Part shown: piece by piece, positions 1-7,348 of the stretch
How the letters are laid out: each line of letters starts with the position of its first letter
How positions within the stretch are numbered: the stretch's first letter is position 1
Origin: Paenibacillus agaridevorans
Lineage (GTDB): Bacteria; Bacillota; Bacilli; Paenibacillales; Paenibacillaceae
NCBI RefSeq assembly: GCF_003112455.1
Contig: NZ_BDQX01000171.1
Coordinates: 186,465-250,464, forward strand
DNA: 64,000 nt
Direction: 5' to 3'
Program-made: the position numbers and the translations under genes
Notes under the pieces: model-generated
What the model saw: only the letters and a program-made list of their open reading frames with translations
Databases searched by the model: none
Told to the model about the DNA's origin: nothing

Positions 1-306
1 ATTAATATCAATGCCTTTAAATGCAAGCTTAGCTAAACCTATGCTCATTTCCCTATAATAATCAGGGTTATTTCCCCAAATATGTGCAACCATAGGCTGT
101 TCATCTTCTGTAAAGTATAATCTCCCACGTTCACTATATATAGCATCTGGATTACAGTAACCTTCCGTACTTGTAAACTCAGTGAAAAAAACATCAGGTC
201 TACCCGCTTTACTCACAACATGACGAAACACAACATTAGTTACATCTTCCATAGGAGCAAGTACAAAAAACGGTTTAGGTAATTCCCCCCAAAAATGTTC
301 AATCAA
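1..306 (-). CDS. tRNA-dihydrouridine synthase, N-terminal part (runs off left edge)
   Basis: About 102 codons of an open frame leave the window at base 1, so the C-terminal two thirds are missing. The visible N-terminus carries the FMN-barrel opening motif [16 protein letters not shown] followed by [14 protein letters not shown], which is characteristic of the Dus family that reduces uridine to dihydrouridine in the tRNA D-loop using FMN and NADPH. The TTG at 306 is preferred because the protein then begins [10 protein letters not shown], as I recall for Gram-positive homologues, and an AGAGG lies 12 bases upstream; ATG at 318 or further upstream is in frame but has no well-spaced ribosome binding site. 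Base composition is AT-richer than the genes to the right. Family call is secure, the exact start is not. Confidence 0.82.
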   Translation of the reverse strand, partial: MIEHFWGELPKPFFVLAPMEDVTNVVFRHVVSKAGRPDVFFTEFTSTEGYCNPDAIYSERGRLYFTEDEQPMVAHIWGNNPDYYREMSIGLAKLAFKGIDIN

Positions 307-357
307 CTTTAATTCCATTCCTCTCATCAGCATACGATAACCGCTAAAATAAACACC

Positions 358-366
358 ATTATAACA
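358..366 (-). promoter_or_regulatory. Extended -10 promoter of the dus-like gene
   Basis: Read on the minus strand the sequence is TGTTATAAT, an extended -10 element (TG-n-TATAAT), about 50 bases upstream of the chosen start. No good -35 is present at 17 bases, which is tolerated for extended -10 promoters of the vegetative sigma factor. Confidence 0.5.
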
Positions 367-470
367 TATTTTTATCATGCAACTATTAAGTTTGCCGGCA
401 GCCAATGGTCTGAGCACTATACTATTCATCAGCCAACCAAAACACTCTCATGTGTCTAGTATGTAACATG

Positions 471-503
471 AAAAAACCAAACGACATCTCTGCCATTTGG
501 TTT
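471..503 (-). terminator. Intrinsic terminator of sigK
   Basis: Inverted arms AAACCAAA (474-481) and TTTGGTTT (496-503). In the minus-strand reading the stem runs straight into a run of T residues (GGTTTTTT). It lies about 70 bases past the sigK stop codon and before the dus promoter. Confidence 0.6.
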
Positions 504-569
504 CATTTTTTGAAGTTACATCAACTGGTACATATATTACTAACGGTATTCTGTGTGTTGGGGCTATTA

Positions 570-1268
570 TCACTTCTTCACCTTATAAAACTCATGATAC
601 AGCTTCATAAGCGCCCGCTTCTCAATCCTTGAAACATAACTCCGGCTAATCCCCAGCTCCTTCGCGATCTCCCGCTGCGTCCGCTCATCCCCGCCGTGCA
701 CCAGCCCGAACCGGCCGATGACGACCTCCTTCTCCCGGTCATCCAATATGTCTAGGTTCTTGTAAATCTTGCTCTTCTCGATCTTGAGCTGCACTTTATC
801 CGCCACGTCGTCGGACTCTGTACCGAGGATGTCTATCAAGGTGATCTCGTTTCCCTCTTTGTCCGTGCCGATCGGATCATGCAAGGATACGTCCTTGCGA
901 GTCTTCTTCAAGCTGCGAAGATGCATAAGTATTTCGTTTTCGATACAGCGAGCGGCGAAGGTCGCGAGCTTCGTGCCTTTGCCCGTTTGGAAGCTTTCTA
1001 TCGCTTTGATCAGGCCGATCGTGCCGATGGAGATCAAATCCTCCAGGTCTTCCCCGGTGTTATCGAACTTCTTTACAATATGGGCGACAAGACGCAAATT
1101 ATGTTCGATCAGGATGTTGCGCGAGTCTCCGTTGCCTTCTGCCATAAGCGCAAGATGTTTGGCTTCTTCTTCTTCCTTGAGCGGTTGAGGGAACGCGTTG
1201 TTTTTGACATACGAGACCAGCAGAGTCAGCTGTTTAATAAACAAAGCAATTGCCGAGAACAATCCCAT
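570..1268 (-). CDS. sigK: RNA polymerase sporulation sigma factor SigK (pro-sigma-K), uninterrupted
   Basis: 232 residues. The late mother-cell sigma factor drives spore coat and maturation genes. The N-terminus has a hydrophobic pro-sequence followed by [14 protein letters not shown], matching the site where pro-sigma-K of Bacillus subtilis is cut by the SpoIVFB protease (between S19 and Y20 here). Region 2 is about residues 50-125 ([27 protein letters not shown]) and region 4 is the C-terminal helix-turn-helix ([20 protein letters not shown]). The gene is continuous, unlike B. subtilis, where the skin element splits it. Start ATG has GGGGGTG upstream. It is a single gene flanked by its own promoter-like element and terminator. 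Confidence 0.95.
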   Translation of the reverse strand: MGLFSAIALFIKQLTLLVSYVKNNAFPQPLKEEEEAKHLALMAEGNGDSRNILIEHNLRLVAHIVKKFDNTGEDLEDLISIGTIGLIKAIESFQTGKGTKLATFAARCIENEILMHLRSLKKTRKDVSLHDPIGTDKEGNEITLIDILGTESDDVADKVQLKIEKSKIYKNLDILDDREKEVVIGRFGLVHGGDERTQREIAKELGISRSYVSRIEKRALMKLYHEFYKVKK

Positions 1269-1371
1269 CCTTCGTACACCCCCATGCTGTATTGGCAGAA
1301 CCGCGGATGAAACGAACGCCGAATCTTCGTTTCGCGTTTCCGGCCCATGCCCACTAGAACGTCAGTTGTAC

Positions 1372-1379
1372 ATTGTATG
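1372..1379 (-). promoter_or_regulatory. Candidate sigma-E/sigma-K type -10 element of sigK
   Basis: On the minus strand CATACAAT lies 104 bases upstream of the sigK start. This equals the sigma-E -10 consensus (CATACAnT) and resembles that of sigma-K. In B. subtilis sigK is read by sigma-E and then autoregulated by sigma-K. The -35 side is weak, so this is a candidate only. Confidence 0.4.
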
Positions 1380-1459
1380 TAGGCGAGGGCCCATGTGTGC
1401 CTGTACGCAAGGAATCCATCTTGTAAACGGCAATATCGACATACATCAAATTGCGCTAA

Positions 1460-2203
1460 CTAGAATAAAGGATATTTCTGACGCAAGTCCTCGCGGTGAA
1501 GAACATTGGAATCCTCTCGAATATAGTGGCAAACGTATGAGCGGCGCCAGCGATCTTTGCTTCGGTTTTTGTTCGAGGAATGGATGAGAAGCTCGCTGAA
1601 AAACAGGATATCTCCCTTCTCCATGACAACCGGGATTTGCCGGCTCGTATCGACGCCTTCCGTCTCCTCGGTCCATGATTCGTGTTCTTCGATATTTTTG
1701 ACCGCGCCATGCGGCAGCAGTCCCAGCTTGTGCGTACCCGGCATGACCCACAAACAGCCGTTTTCCTCATCTACGGATTCCTCCATTGCCGTCCAAGCAG
1801 CAATCATCGTCATCGGGTCGTTCTTAATGTAAAAATAATCCTGATGCGCCGCTTGGCCGGGAGAGCCGGGTTCTTTGTAAAAATACATGCTCTGCACGCA
1901 TACGGCTTCCTTGCCCATCAACTGCGCCAATGCTCCGCGTACGATATTGTTTTTCATGAGCTGCCTGGAGAAGCTGTCATGTTTATGCGGATTGAACAGG
2001 CGCAGCGAATATTTTTTGCTTTCTTCGACGGCGGCCCACTCTGGCATCGGGGATTGGTTGCGAATATCGTAGATGTGTCCGTTAAAGGCATCGATTAAAT
2101 CCTCGCTCATTCCCTTTTTGAAGAGATAATACCCATGCTCCCTAAAAAAGTCGACATTGTCTTGACTTAACGGTTGAATTGGCGCTGTATACCTATTAGT
2201 CAT
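1460..2203 (-). CDS. Phytanoyl-CoA dioxygenase (PhyH) family Fe(II)/2-oxoglutarate oxygenase 1
   Basis: 247 residues. The family couples decarboxylation of 2-oxoglutarate to hydroxylation of a small organic substrate. The HxD iron ligands are in AAHQDYFYIK (H120, D122), the distal histidine in LLIHSSNKN (H208), and the 2-oxoglutarate-binding arginine probably in RWRRSYV (about R221). GCLWVMPGTHKLG is the typical central beta-strand motif. Start ATG has GGAGGG just upstream. It is divergent from the AraC gene at 2368, with a shared 164-base intergenic region holding an 11-bp inverted repeat, so that regulator probably controls it. Substrate unknown; bacterial members act on many metabolites besides acyl-CoA. 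Confidence 0.85.
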   Translation of the reverse strand: MTNRYTAPIQPLSQDNVDFFREHGYYLFKKGMSEDLIDAFNGHIYDIRNQSPMPEWAAVEESKKYSLRLFNPHKHDSFSRQLMKNNIVRGALAQLMGKEAVCVQSMYFYKEPGSPGQAAHQDYFYIKNDPMTMIAAWTAMEESVDEENGCLWVMPGTHKLGLLPHGAVKNIEEHESWTEETEGVDTSRQIPVVMEKGDILFFSELLIHSSNKNRSKDRWRRSYVCHYIREDSNVLHREDLRQKYPLF

Positions 2204-2215
2204 TTGTTATTCCCT

Positions 2216-2226
2216 CCATGATAATC
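2216..2226. promoter_or_regulatory. Left arm of inverted repeat between phyH1 and araC1
   Basis: CCATGATAATC here is the exact reverse complement of GATTATCATGG at 2317-2327. This copy abuts the ribosome binding site of the leftward dioxygenase gene. A matched pair inside a divergent AraC/target promoter suggests an AraC-type operator, but the spacing between arms (about 100 bases) is large. Confidence 0.4.
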
Positions 2227-2305
2227 AGGTTTTTCTTGATAGAGTCAGATTACAGCGAACGCCCCTTCTCCACAATGGATACAATTATCGGATATGTGTC
2301 TCAGA

Positions 2306-2335
2306 TTGACATTGCCGATTATCATGGAATACAAT
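2306..2335 (+). promoter_or_regulatory. Promoter of araC1 with operator arm in the spacer
   Basis: TTGACA (2306-2311), an 18-base spacer, then TACAAT (2330-2335), close to the vegetative consensus. The inverted-repeat arm GATTATCATGG (2317-2327) lies inside the spacer, so a protein bound there would block RNA polymerase; this suggests autorepression. Confidence 0.55.
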
Positions 2336-2367
2336 GATGACAATAGCAGCGACGAAAGGAAGACAAG

Positions 2368-3213
2368 ATGAAGCCGGATCCATCATTAACTCATCCCATT
2401 CGCCTTGACCACGTACAATCGGTCACTGCAGGCTCGATTGTTTACCCGCCGGGCGGACGTTTCGGTCCCCGTATTCAGCAGGACATACAATTGGTATTGC
2501 TGCATTCAGGCGCGATGAGCATTTCAATAGAGGGTCAAATTATGCAAGTGCAGCCGGGGCATGTCGTAAAGCTGATGCCCGGTTACGAAGAGCGATTTGC
2601 GTTCGCAGAGGAAGAGGAAACGTGGCATCGGTGGATTGCCGTGCATGTCGAGAAACTGACGGACGAAACATTAACGTTTATGACAGAGCTTCCTGTCGTT
2701 CTTCCGTTGACCGAAGAATTGAACCGTATAACCGATCTTTTATTATCCATCCAGCATCGAACATACCCTGGCGATCCATTGCTTCACACGTTAGGCTTGG
2801 CAGCGCTGCAATTATTACCGTTAGAGTCGAAGCGCGTGACGGAACGGGAGAAGCACTCGTCTGTGTACACAGCCATTTCATGGATGAAAGAACATCTCAT
2901 GGAGGATATTTCATTATCCGACCTGGCATCCAAGGCCGGCGTATCTTCGGAGCATCTCGTTCGTTTGTTCCGGAATTACGAAAACGATACGCCTATCCAT
3001 TATTTATGGAAGCTTCGCGTAAACAAGGCGATTGATCTGCTCGTCCATACGGGATTAACCGTCACGGAGATAGCCGAACGCTGCGGATATCAAACGACTC
3101 ATCATTTGGCTAGACAAATAAAACAAAAGACAGGTCTTACCGCAACGCAAGTTCGCCGGAACTCGTGGAAAGGCCTGGGCAATGGAAGGGGCTCTCCCGA
3201 AAGTCAGTTATAA
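2368..3213 (+). CDS. AraC family transcriptional regulator 1
   Basis: 281 residues. The N-terminal half (about 10-150) is an AraC-type cupin sensor domain; the C-terminal 100 residues hold the double helix-turn-helix, with ISLSDLASKAGVSSEHLVRLFR as the first and TVTEIAERCGYQTTHHLARQIKQKTG as the second. It is divergent from the PhyH gene at 1460-2203, and this regulator-dioxygenase pairing recurs at 3247-5117. A strong terminator overlaps its stop codon. Target and inducer cannot be told from sequence. Confidence 0.88.
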   Translation: MKPDPSLTHPIRLDHVQSVTAGSIVYPPGGRFGPRIQQDIQLVLLHSGAMSISIEGQIMQVQPGHVVKLMPGYEERFAFAEEEETWHRWIAVHVEKLTDETLTFMTELPVVLPLTEELNRITDLLLSIQHRTYPGDPLLHTLGLAALQLLPLESKRVTEREKHSSVYTAISWMKEHLMEDISLSDLASKAGVSSEHLVRLFRNYENDTPIHYLWKLRVNKAIDLLVHTGLTVTEIAERCGYQTTHHLARQIKQKTGLTATQVRRNSWKGLGNGRGSPESQL

Positions 3214-3234
3214 CTGACTTCGGGACAGCCCCTT
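3186..3234. terminator. Bidirectional terminator overlapping the araC1 stop codon
   Basis: Long near-perfect hairpin: left arm AAGGGGCTcTCCCGAA and GTCAGTTA, right arm TAACTGAC and TTCGGGAcAGCCCCTT, followed by TTTTCC on the plus strand. The last codons and the TAA of the AraC gene (3211-3213) are inside the stem. It also separates this gene from the convergent phyH2. Confidence 0.75.
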
Positions 3235-3246
3235 TTCCTGTGCCTC

Positions 3247-4083
3247 TTACCGCTTATAGATAACCGGAAAATACTCATTAGAGAACGTTTGCCCCTGCAC
3301 CGGTCTAGGTCCTAACAGCCGAATGTTGTCATGGCGCTGGATTCCTGCACGATACCCGGTACCGCCTTTCATCACATGGGCGACGACCGACAGGCGCGGC
3401 TCGTTTGTCCGGTTCTGTCCCGAGCCATGGAACGTAAGCCCGTGATGGAAGCTTGCTTGCCCTGCTTTTAGGATACAAGGCTCCTCCACCCAGTCGCGGC
3501 CATCCGAATATTTGTGTTTCAGCTCTTCCATATTTTGATTGAAGAACGAATCGCTGTCCGGCACCAATCCCCACTTATGAGATCCGGCAATCGTCATCAT
3601 GCCTCCATTGGTCAAGTCCGTATCCTGCAGAGCGATCCAGACGGTAATCATATCGGAGGTATCCGAGCATTGCCAATACCCGTAGTCCTGATGCCAGCCG
3701 ACATTGCCGGCCTTCGTTGCTTTCTCTCCGATTCCAGGCTTGTAGATGACTTGGTCGTGCCACAATCGAATTTCGTCCGTCTCCAGCAATTCGGCAGACA
3801 ACTCTCCAATCAGCGGATCCGTGACGACAGTTCGAATCTCGTCGTTAACCCACCAGCCGTTGTCCAGCTTGCGGAGCGCATCCGGGTTGTCGCTTAATTG
3901 GAAGTGGTTCATCGGATAACCGTCGCCGTCGTAATCCCCGCTCCAAATGCGTTCATGCGCTTGGCGCAATCGTACAATCTGCTCGTCGTCAATCAGCTTG
4001 GGGCTGATCCAGTACCCGTCGCGGGCGAAAATCTCCTTATCCGCTTGCGTAATTTTGTAGCTTCTCTCGGCTTTTATTTGCAT
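3247..4083 (-). CDS. Phytanoyl-CoA dioxygenase (PhyH) family Fe(II)/2-oxoglutarate oxygenase 2
   Basis: 278 residues and only distantly similar to the dioxygenase at 1460. Iron ligands are in NVGWHQDYGYWQ (H131, D133) and the distal histidine probably in LTFHGSGQN (H219), with the cosubstrate arginine in NEPRLSVV (R230). The GGMMTIAGSHKWG strand motif is present. Start ATG has GGAGGGTG upstream. It is divergent from the AraC gene at 4209. Having two regulator-dioxygenase modules in tandem suggests related roles on two substrates. Confidence 0.86.
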   Translation of the reverse strand: MQIKAERSYKITQADKEIFARDGYWISPKLIDDEQIVRLRQAHERIWSGDYDGDGYPMNHFQLSDNPDALRKLDNGWWVNDEIRTVVTDPLIGELSAELLETDEIRLWHDQVIYKPGIGEKATKAGNVGWHQDYGYWQCSDTSDMITVWIALQDTDLTNGGMMTIAGSHKWGLVPDSDSFFNQNMEELKHKYSDGRDWVEEPCILKAGQASFHHGLTFHGSGQNRTNEPRLSVVAHVMKGGTGYRAGIQRHDNIRLLGPRPVQGQTFSNEYFPVIYKR

Positions 4084-4208
4084 CGAAACACCCTCCTACT
4101 ATTGGATGTCCTAAGCATACTACTAGAGCGATTCGTTTGACGTTCGCGCCGGTATTGAGTAGGATTAGAAACACGGAATAGTTATAGAAACAATCAGGAC
4201 GGTGACTC

Positions 4209-5117
4209 ATGGGAAAAACTGATGCCGATAAGTCTAAAGCCCGCTGGACATTTAACACTGAAATCGACCCGCCCGTGCAGCGTGTACCGGAACTTGTCAT
4301 GCTTGGAAGCGATGAGCTCCGCAAAGCTGCTCCGTTATATGAGCATCAACATCCCGGTTGCTATGAATTTGTGTTTATAGAGAGAGGCAAAGCGAGCTGG
4401 GAGCTTGAGGGCAACCTCTTCGAAACCTATGCCGGCGATTTGTTCCACTCCAGACCGGGCGAGAAGCACAGCGGCGGATTCAACGCGATCGAACCCTGCA
4501 AATTTTGGTGGCTGATCATCGAAGCGCCTCATCGGCATGCCTGGCTTGGACTCCCGCCGGAAGAAACCCGTCTCATCAGCGATGCGATTGAACGATTGCT
4601 TCGCGTGAAGCAGATTGGATTGTTTGCAGTGCAATCGTTCCAGAAGTTAAAAGATGCGATATCTTCGGAAAGCCCTCTCCGCAGTGTCGCTGTGCGCAGC
4701 GCGCTTCTCGATACCTTGCTCGCCTTGATACAATCGGGCGCAAGAACGGATACGATCGCTCACGATTTGCTTCACCATTATGACGCGTTGATCGCCCGAA
4801 TGGAGCGAGAACCGGAGTGGCGGCCCAACGTCGACGAACTTGCCATGACGGCCGGCGTCAGCAGCTCCCACTTCTACCGCACTTTCCAAGCCTATACGGG
4901 AGAAGCTCCGACGGCATTCTCCGAGCGGCTCCGCGTAAAGGAAGCTTGTCGGCAGCTGACCGATACGGAGCATTCCGTAACGGATATTGCGTATCGGCTG
5001 GGTTATGCGTCAAGCCAGCATTTTGCGACCGTGTTCAAACGTTTTATCGGCTGCACGCCGTCTCAATGGCGCGTTTCCGGCTCAGCGAGGGATAACTCCT
5101 CGAGAAGCCGCGGCTAG
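4209..5117 (+). CDS. AraC family transcriptional regulator 2
   Basis: 302 residues. An N-terminal cupin-like sensor (HQHPGCYEFVFIERGKASW, about 45-110) precedes the C-terminal AraC DNA-binding domain (VDELAMTAGVSSSHFYRTFQ and SVTDIAYRLGYASSQHFATVFKR, about 200-290). Divergent from the PhyH2 gene with 125 bases between the starts, so it probably regulates that gene. Start ATG has a GGACGGTGA ribosome binding site. Confidence 0.88.
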   Translation: MGKTDADKSKARWTFNTEIDPPVQRVPELVMLGSDELRKAAPLYEHQHPGCYEFVFIERGKASWELEGNLFETYAGDLFHSRPGEKHSGGFNAIEPCKFWWLIIEAPHRHAWLGLPPEETRLISDAIERLLRVKQIGLFAVQSFQKLKDAISSESPLRSVAVRSALLDTLLALIQSGARTDTIAHDLLHHYDALIARMEREPEWRPNVDELAMTAGVSSSHFYRTFQAYTGEAPTAFSERLRVKEACRQLTDTEHSVTDIAYRLGYASSQHFATVFKRFIGCTPSQWRVSGSARDNSSRSRG

Positions 5118-5194
5118 CTGATCATCCCATGCGGGTCAATGACGAACTTCTTCGAAGCGCCGCGGTCGAATTCCGAGGCCGCATAAGATGGACC
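5114..5194 (-). pseudogene. Possible 3' remnant of a zinc-type alcohol dehydrogenase gene
   Basis: The 100 bases between the AraC2 stop and the aldose epimerase stop translate on the minus strand, ending at a TAG at 5116-5114, into about 26 codons containing EFDRGASKKFVIDPHGMIS. This resembles the C-terminus of medium-chain zinc dehydrogenases. A TGA at 5195-5197 closes the frame upstream, so only a decayed tail remains. The match is short and from memory, so confidence is low. Confidence 0.3.
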
Positions 5195-5217
5195 TCATAA
5201 GTTCGCGATGGTACTGG

Positions 5218-6243
5218 TCATTCTCCATTACACAACAACTCCACCCACATCGCGGTTCGCAGCTGCACGACCTCGCCGGGTTCGATCCCCCTGCTGCCTG
5301 TCAGGCCGGCATCGTATGGCAAGTTAAACGCATCGGTCACATACGTGTACGGCTCCAATGAAAAGGCGGATGACCAATCGGGCTTAAACAGCACAAGAAA
5401 CGGAAAGCTCCGATCCGTCTCATAGGCAATCCGATAGCCGCTTTCCTTCATATAAATACGGCTTACACGTTCCCCATCCGCTAGCGTAACAAGTGAACAT
5501 CCAAGCTCCTGATAGTCCCTTAGCGAGATGCCTTCCCCGTCGTTCAACTTCTCCGCCAGCGCGGATCGCGACGGCAGCCCGGTGACGAAAGCTTCATTTG
5601 TTACCGGCCATTCTTCCCGAGCCGGGACGGTCAACTGAACGGAAGTCTCTTTTTCCGGCGGCAGATGAAAATAAGGATGCAACCCGAATGCAAATGGAGC
5701 CGATTGTTTGCCATGGTTGGAGATGGTCGCTTCCATCAACAGTCGCCCTTCATATAGCCGATGAGTCACGTCGAATGTGAGCTTATGGGGAAAATAATCC
5801 ATGATGTCGGCATGCGCCGCTAGCTCGATTCTGCCTGTCACGTATGCCCCATGTTCGTTAGATGCGCCATAATCGGTAACGCTCCAGGCTCTTTGCAACA
5901 GTTCCCCATGCAAATGATGATGAGGCGGTTCGTTGATCGGCAACTGGTACCTGTTGCCGTTAAAGATGTATGTTCCTCCCTTTATACGGTTGGGCGGAAA
6001 CAGAATCGGCGTACCGTAAAGCGTCCTCGCGCCGAGATCATCTCTAAACGCCGCCGCATTCGGCGGAGGCGACAGTACCTGAATGTCTCGCCAGCTGTAT
6101 GATATGGCATTGTTGCCTGCTTCGGGCATAATCTCCGCGACCGCCTTATGTCTGGCATCGTTCAGTTCGTACACGATCGCGCCGTCCCGTTCGTGCTGTC
6201 TGGCTTCATATTGGCTTTGATGCATCGACTTCGTCCTTTCCAA
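5218..6243 (-). CDS. Aldose 1-epimerase (galactose mutarotase family)
   Basis: 341 residues, the usual family length. It interconverts alpha and beta anomers of aldoses in the cytoplasm. Family hallmarks are HHHLHGELL (first catalytic histidine region), FAFGLHPYFHLPP (second histidine, acid) and FSLEPYTYVTDAFNLP (catalytic glutamate region). It is the last gene of the leftward unit beginning with the desaturase-like gene at 10012 and lies 8 bases after the LacI gene, so the two are probably cotranscribed. The substrate sugar is unknown. Confidence 0.88.
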   Translation of the reverse strand: MERTKSMHQSQYEARQHERDGAIVYELNDARHKAVAEIMPEAGNNAISYSWRDIQVLSPPPNAAAFRDDLGARTLYGTPILFPPNRIKGGTYIFNGNRYQLPINEPPHHHLHGELLQRAWSVTDYGASNEHGAYVTGRIELAAHADIMDYFPHKLTFDVTHRLYEGRLLMEATISNHGKQSAPFAFGLHPYFHLPPEKETSVQLTVPAREEWPVTNEAFVTGLPSRSALAEKLNDGEGISLRDYQELGCSLVTLADGERVSRIYMKESGYRIAYETDRSFPFLVLFKPDWSSAFSLEPYTYVTDAFNLPYDAGLTGSRGIEPGEVVQLRTAMWVELLCNGE

Positions 6244-6251
6244 GCCTGCTC

Positions 6252-7277
6252 CTACAAGCTCTCGGGAATGACAATACTCGTTTCCGTATAATAATATTGC
6301 TGCTCCGGCATTTTCCCGTTCAGGATTAGCTCATACAGCATGCGAATCGAACGATAACCTTGCTGGGCAGGATTCTGGACAATGGTAAAGTCGATTAATC
6401 CTTCTCGCATCCCCTGCTCCACCTCGGGCATCAAATCATTCGCTATAATGCGGTATCGATTTGGTCTGTTCATCCCCTTGACCACATCCATACATGCGCC
6501 TATATGGCCCGTAGCCATATAGATCCCCTCGATCTCCGGGTATCTGGTCAACGCCTCCTTCAGCTTCTCGTAGGTATCTTCAAAACGATCGTAACCTTCA
6601 ATCACTTGGACGATGTCAATGCCGCTGCCCGATAAATGATCGCCAAATCCCTTTACTCTGGCACGATGCGCATAAATGCTCAAATGTCCCGCCACCACCA
6701 ACACCTTGCTCGGAGAACGAAGCACTCGCGCCATTAGACCCGCCGCAATGCGGCCGCTTTGGGGAAGATTCTGACCCACAAAACATATCCGTTTGGACTG
6801 CTCGACATCCGAATTGAAGGTGATCACCGGCACGCCGCTGTCGACCGCTTGATTAATGCTTAGCCGAATGAGGTCATCATCCATAACCGAAAACATAATG
6901 CCGTTTACGCCGTCTTCCACAAGCTTGCGTATGACGGCAGCGCCCTCCTCCGGATTTTGATTGCTGACATAACAATATTCAAGCTGGATGCCGAACCCCT
7001 TCAGCTCATCGGCGGCTTCCTCGATACCGTCTCGTATTTCCTGAAAAAATTCGATCTCCCTAGGCGGCATAATGATGCCGACATGCAACGGTTTTTTGCT
7101 GAATGCAAGCGCTTTGGCCGCGGCATTAGGTACATAATTCAATTCTTCGGCGATAGCCATCACCTTTTCCCGGACGTGCGGCTTCACGCCTGGCCTGTCG
7201 TTTAAGACCCGGTCAACCGTTCCTCTGGATACGCCCGCTTTTACCGCTATTTGCCGAATCGTTACGCTCATGCGCAT
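6252..7277 (-). CDS. LacI family transcriptional regulator with sugar-binding domain
   Basis: 341 residues. The N-terminal helix-turn-helix (TIRQIAVKAGVSRGTVDRVL, residues 4-25) and the hinge helix AAAKALAFSKK are typical of LacI/GalR repressors. The rest is a periplasmic-binding-protein-like fold (VGIIMPPREIEFFQEI, GIYMATGHIGACMDVVKG, GYRSIRMLYELI), closest in style to regulators sensing ribose, xylose or inositol-type ligands. It sits between the ferredoxin reductase and the aldose epimerase, all leftward. The two identical palindromes with a central CG at 10050-10061 and 10106-10117, at the promoter of the same gene group, are the best candidate operators. Confidence 0.9.
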   Translation of the reverse strand: MRMSVTIRQIAVKAGVSRGTVDRVLNDRPGVKPHVREKVMAIAEELNYVPNAAAKALAFSKKPLHVGIIMPPREIEFFQEIRDGIEEAADELKGFGIQLEYCYVSNQNPEEGAAVIRKLVEDGVNGIMFSVMDDDLIRLSINQAVDSGVPVITFNSDVEQSKRICFVGQNLPQSGRIAAGLMARVLRSPSKVLVVAGHLSIYAHRARVKGFGDHLSGSGIDIVQVIEGYDRFEDTYEKLKEALTRYPEIEGIYMATGHIGACMDVVKGMNRPNRYRIIANDLMPEVEQGMREGLIDFTIVQNPAQQGYRSIRMLYELILNGKMPEQQYYYTETSIVIPESL

Positions 7278-7348
7278 TCTCCCATCCTGTCCTGAGTATG
7301 TCTATGGATTCTATTATGAAAGAATGGAAGAACGTTATCAAGACGGCG

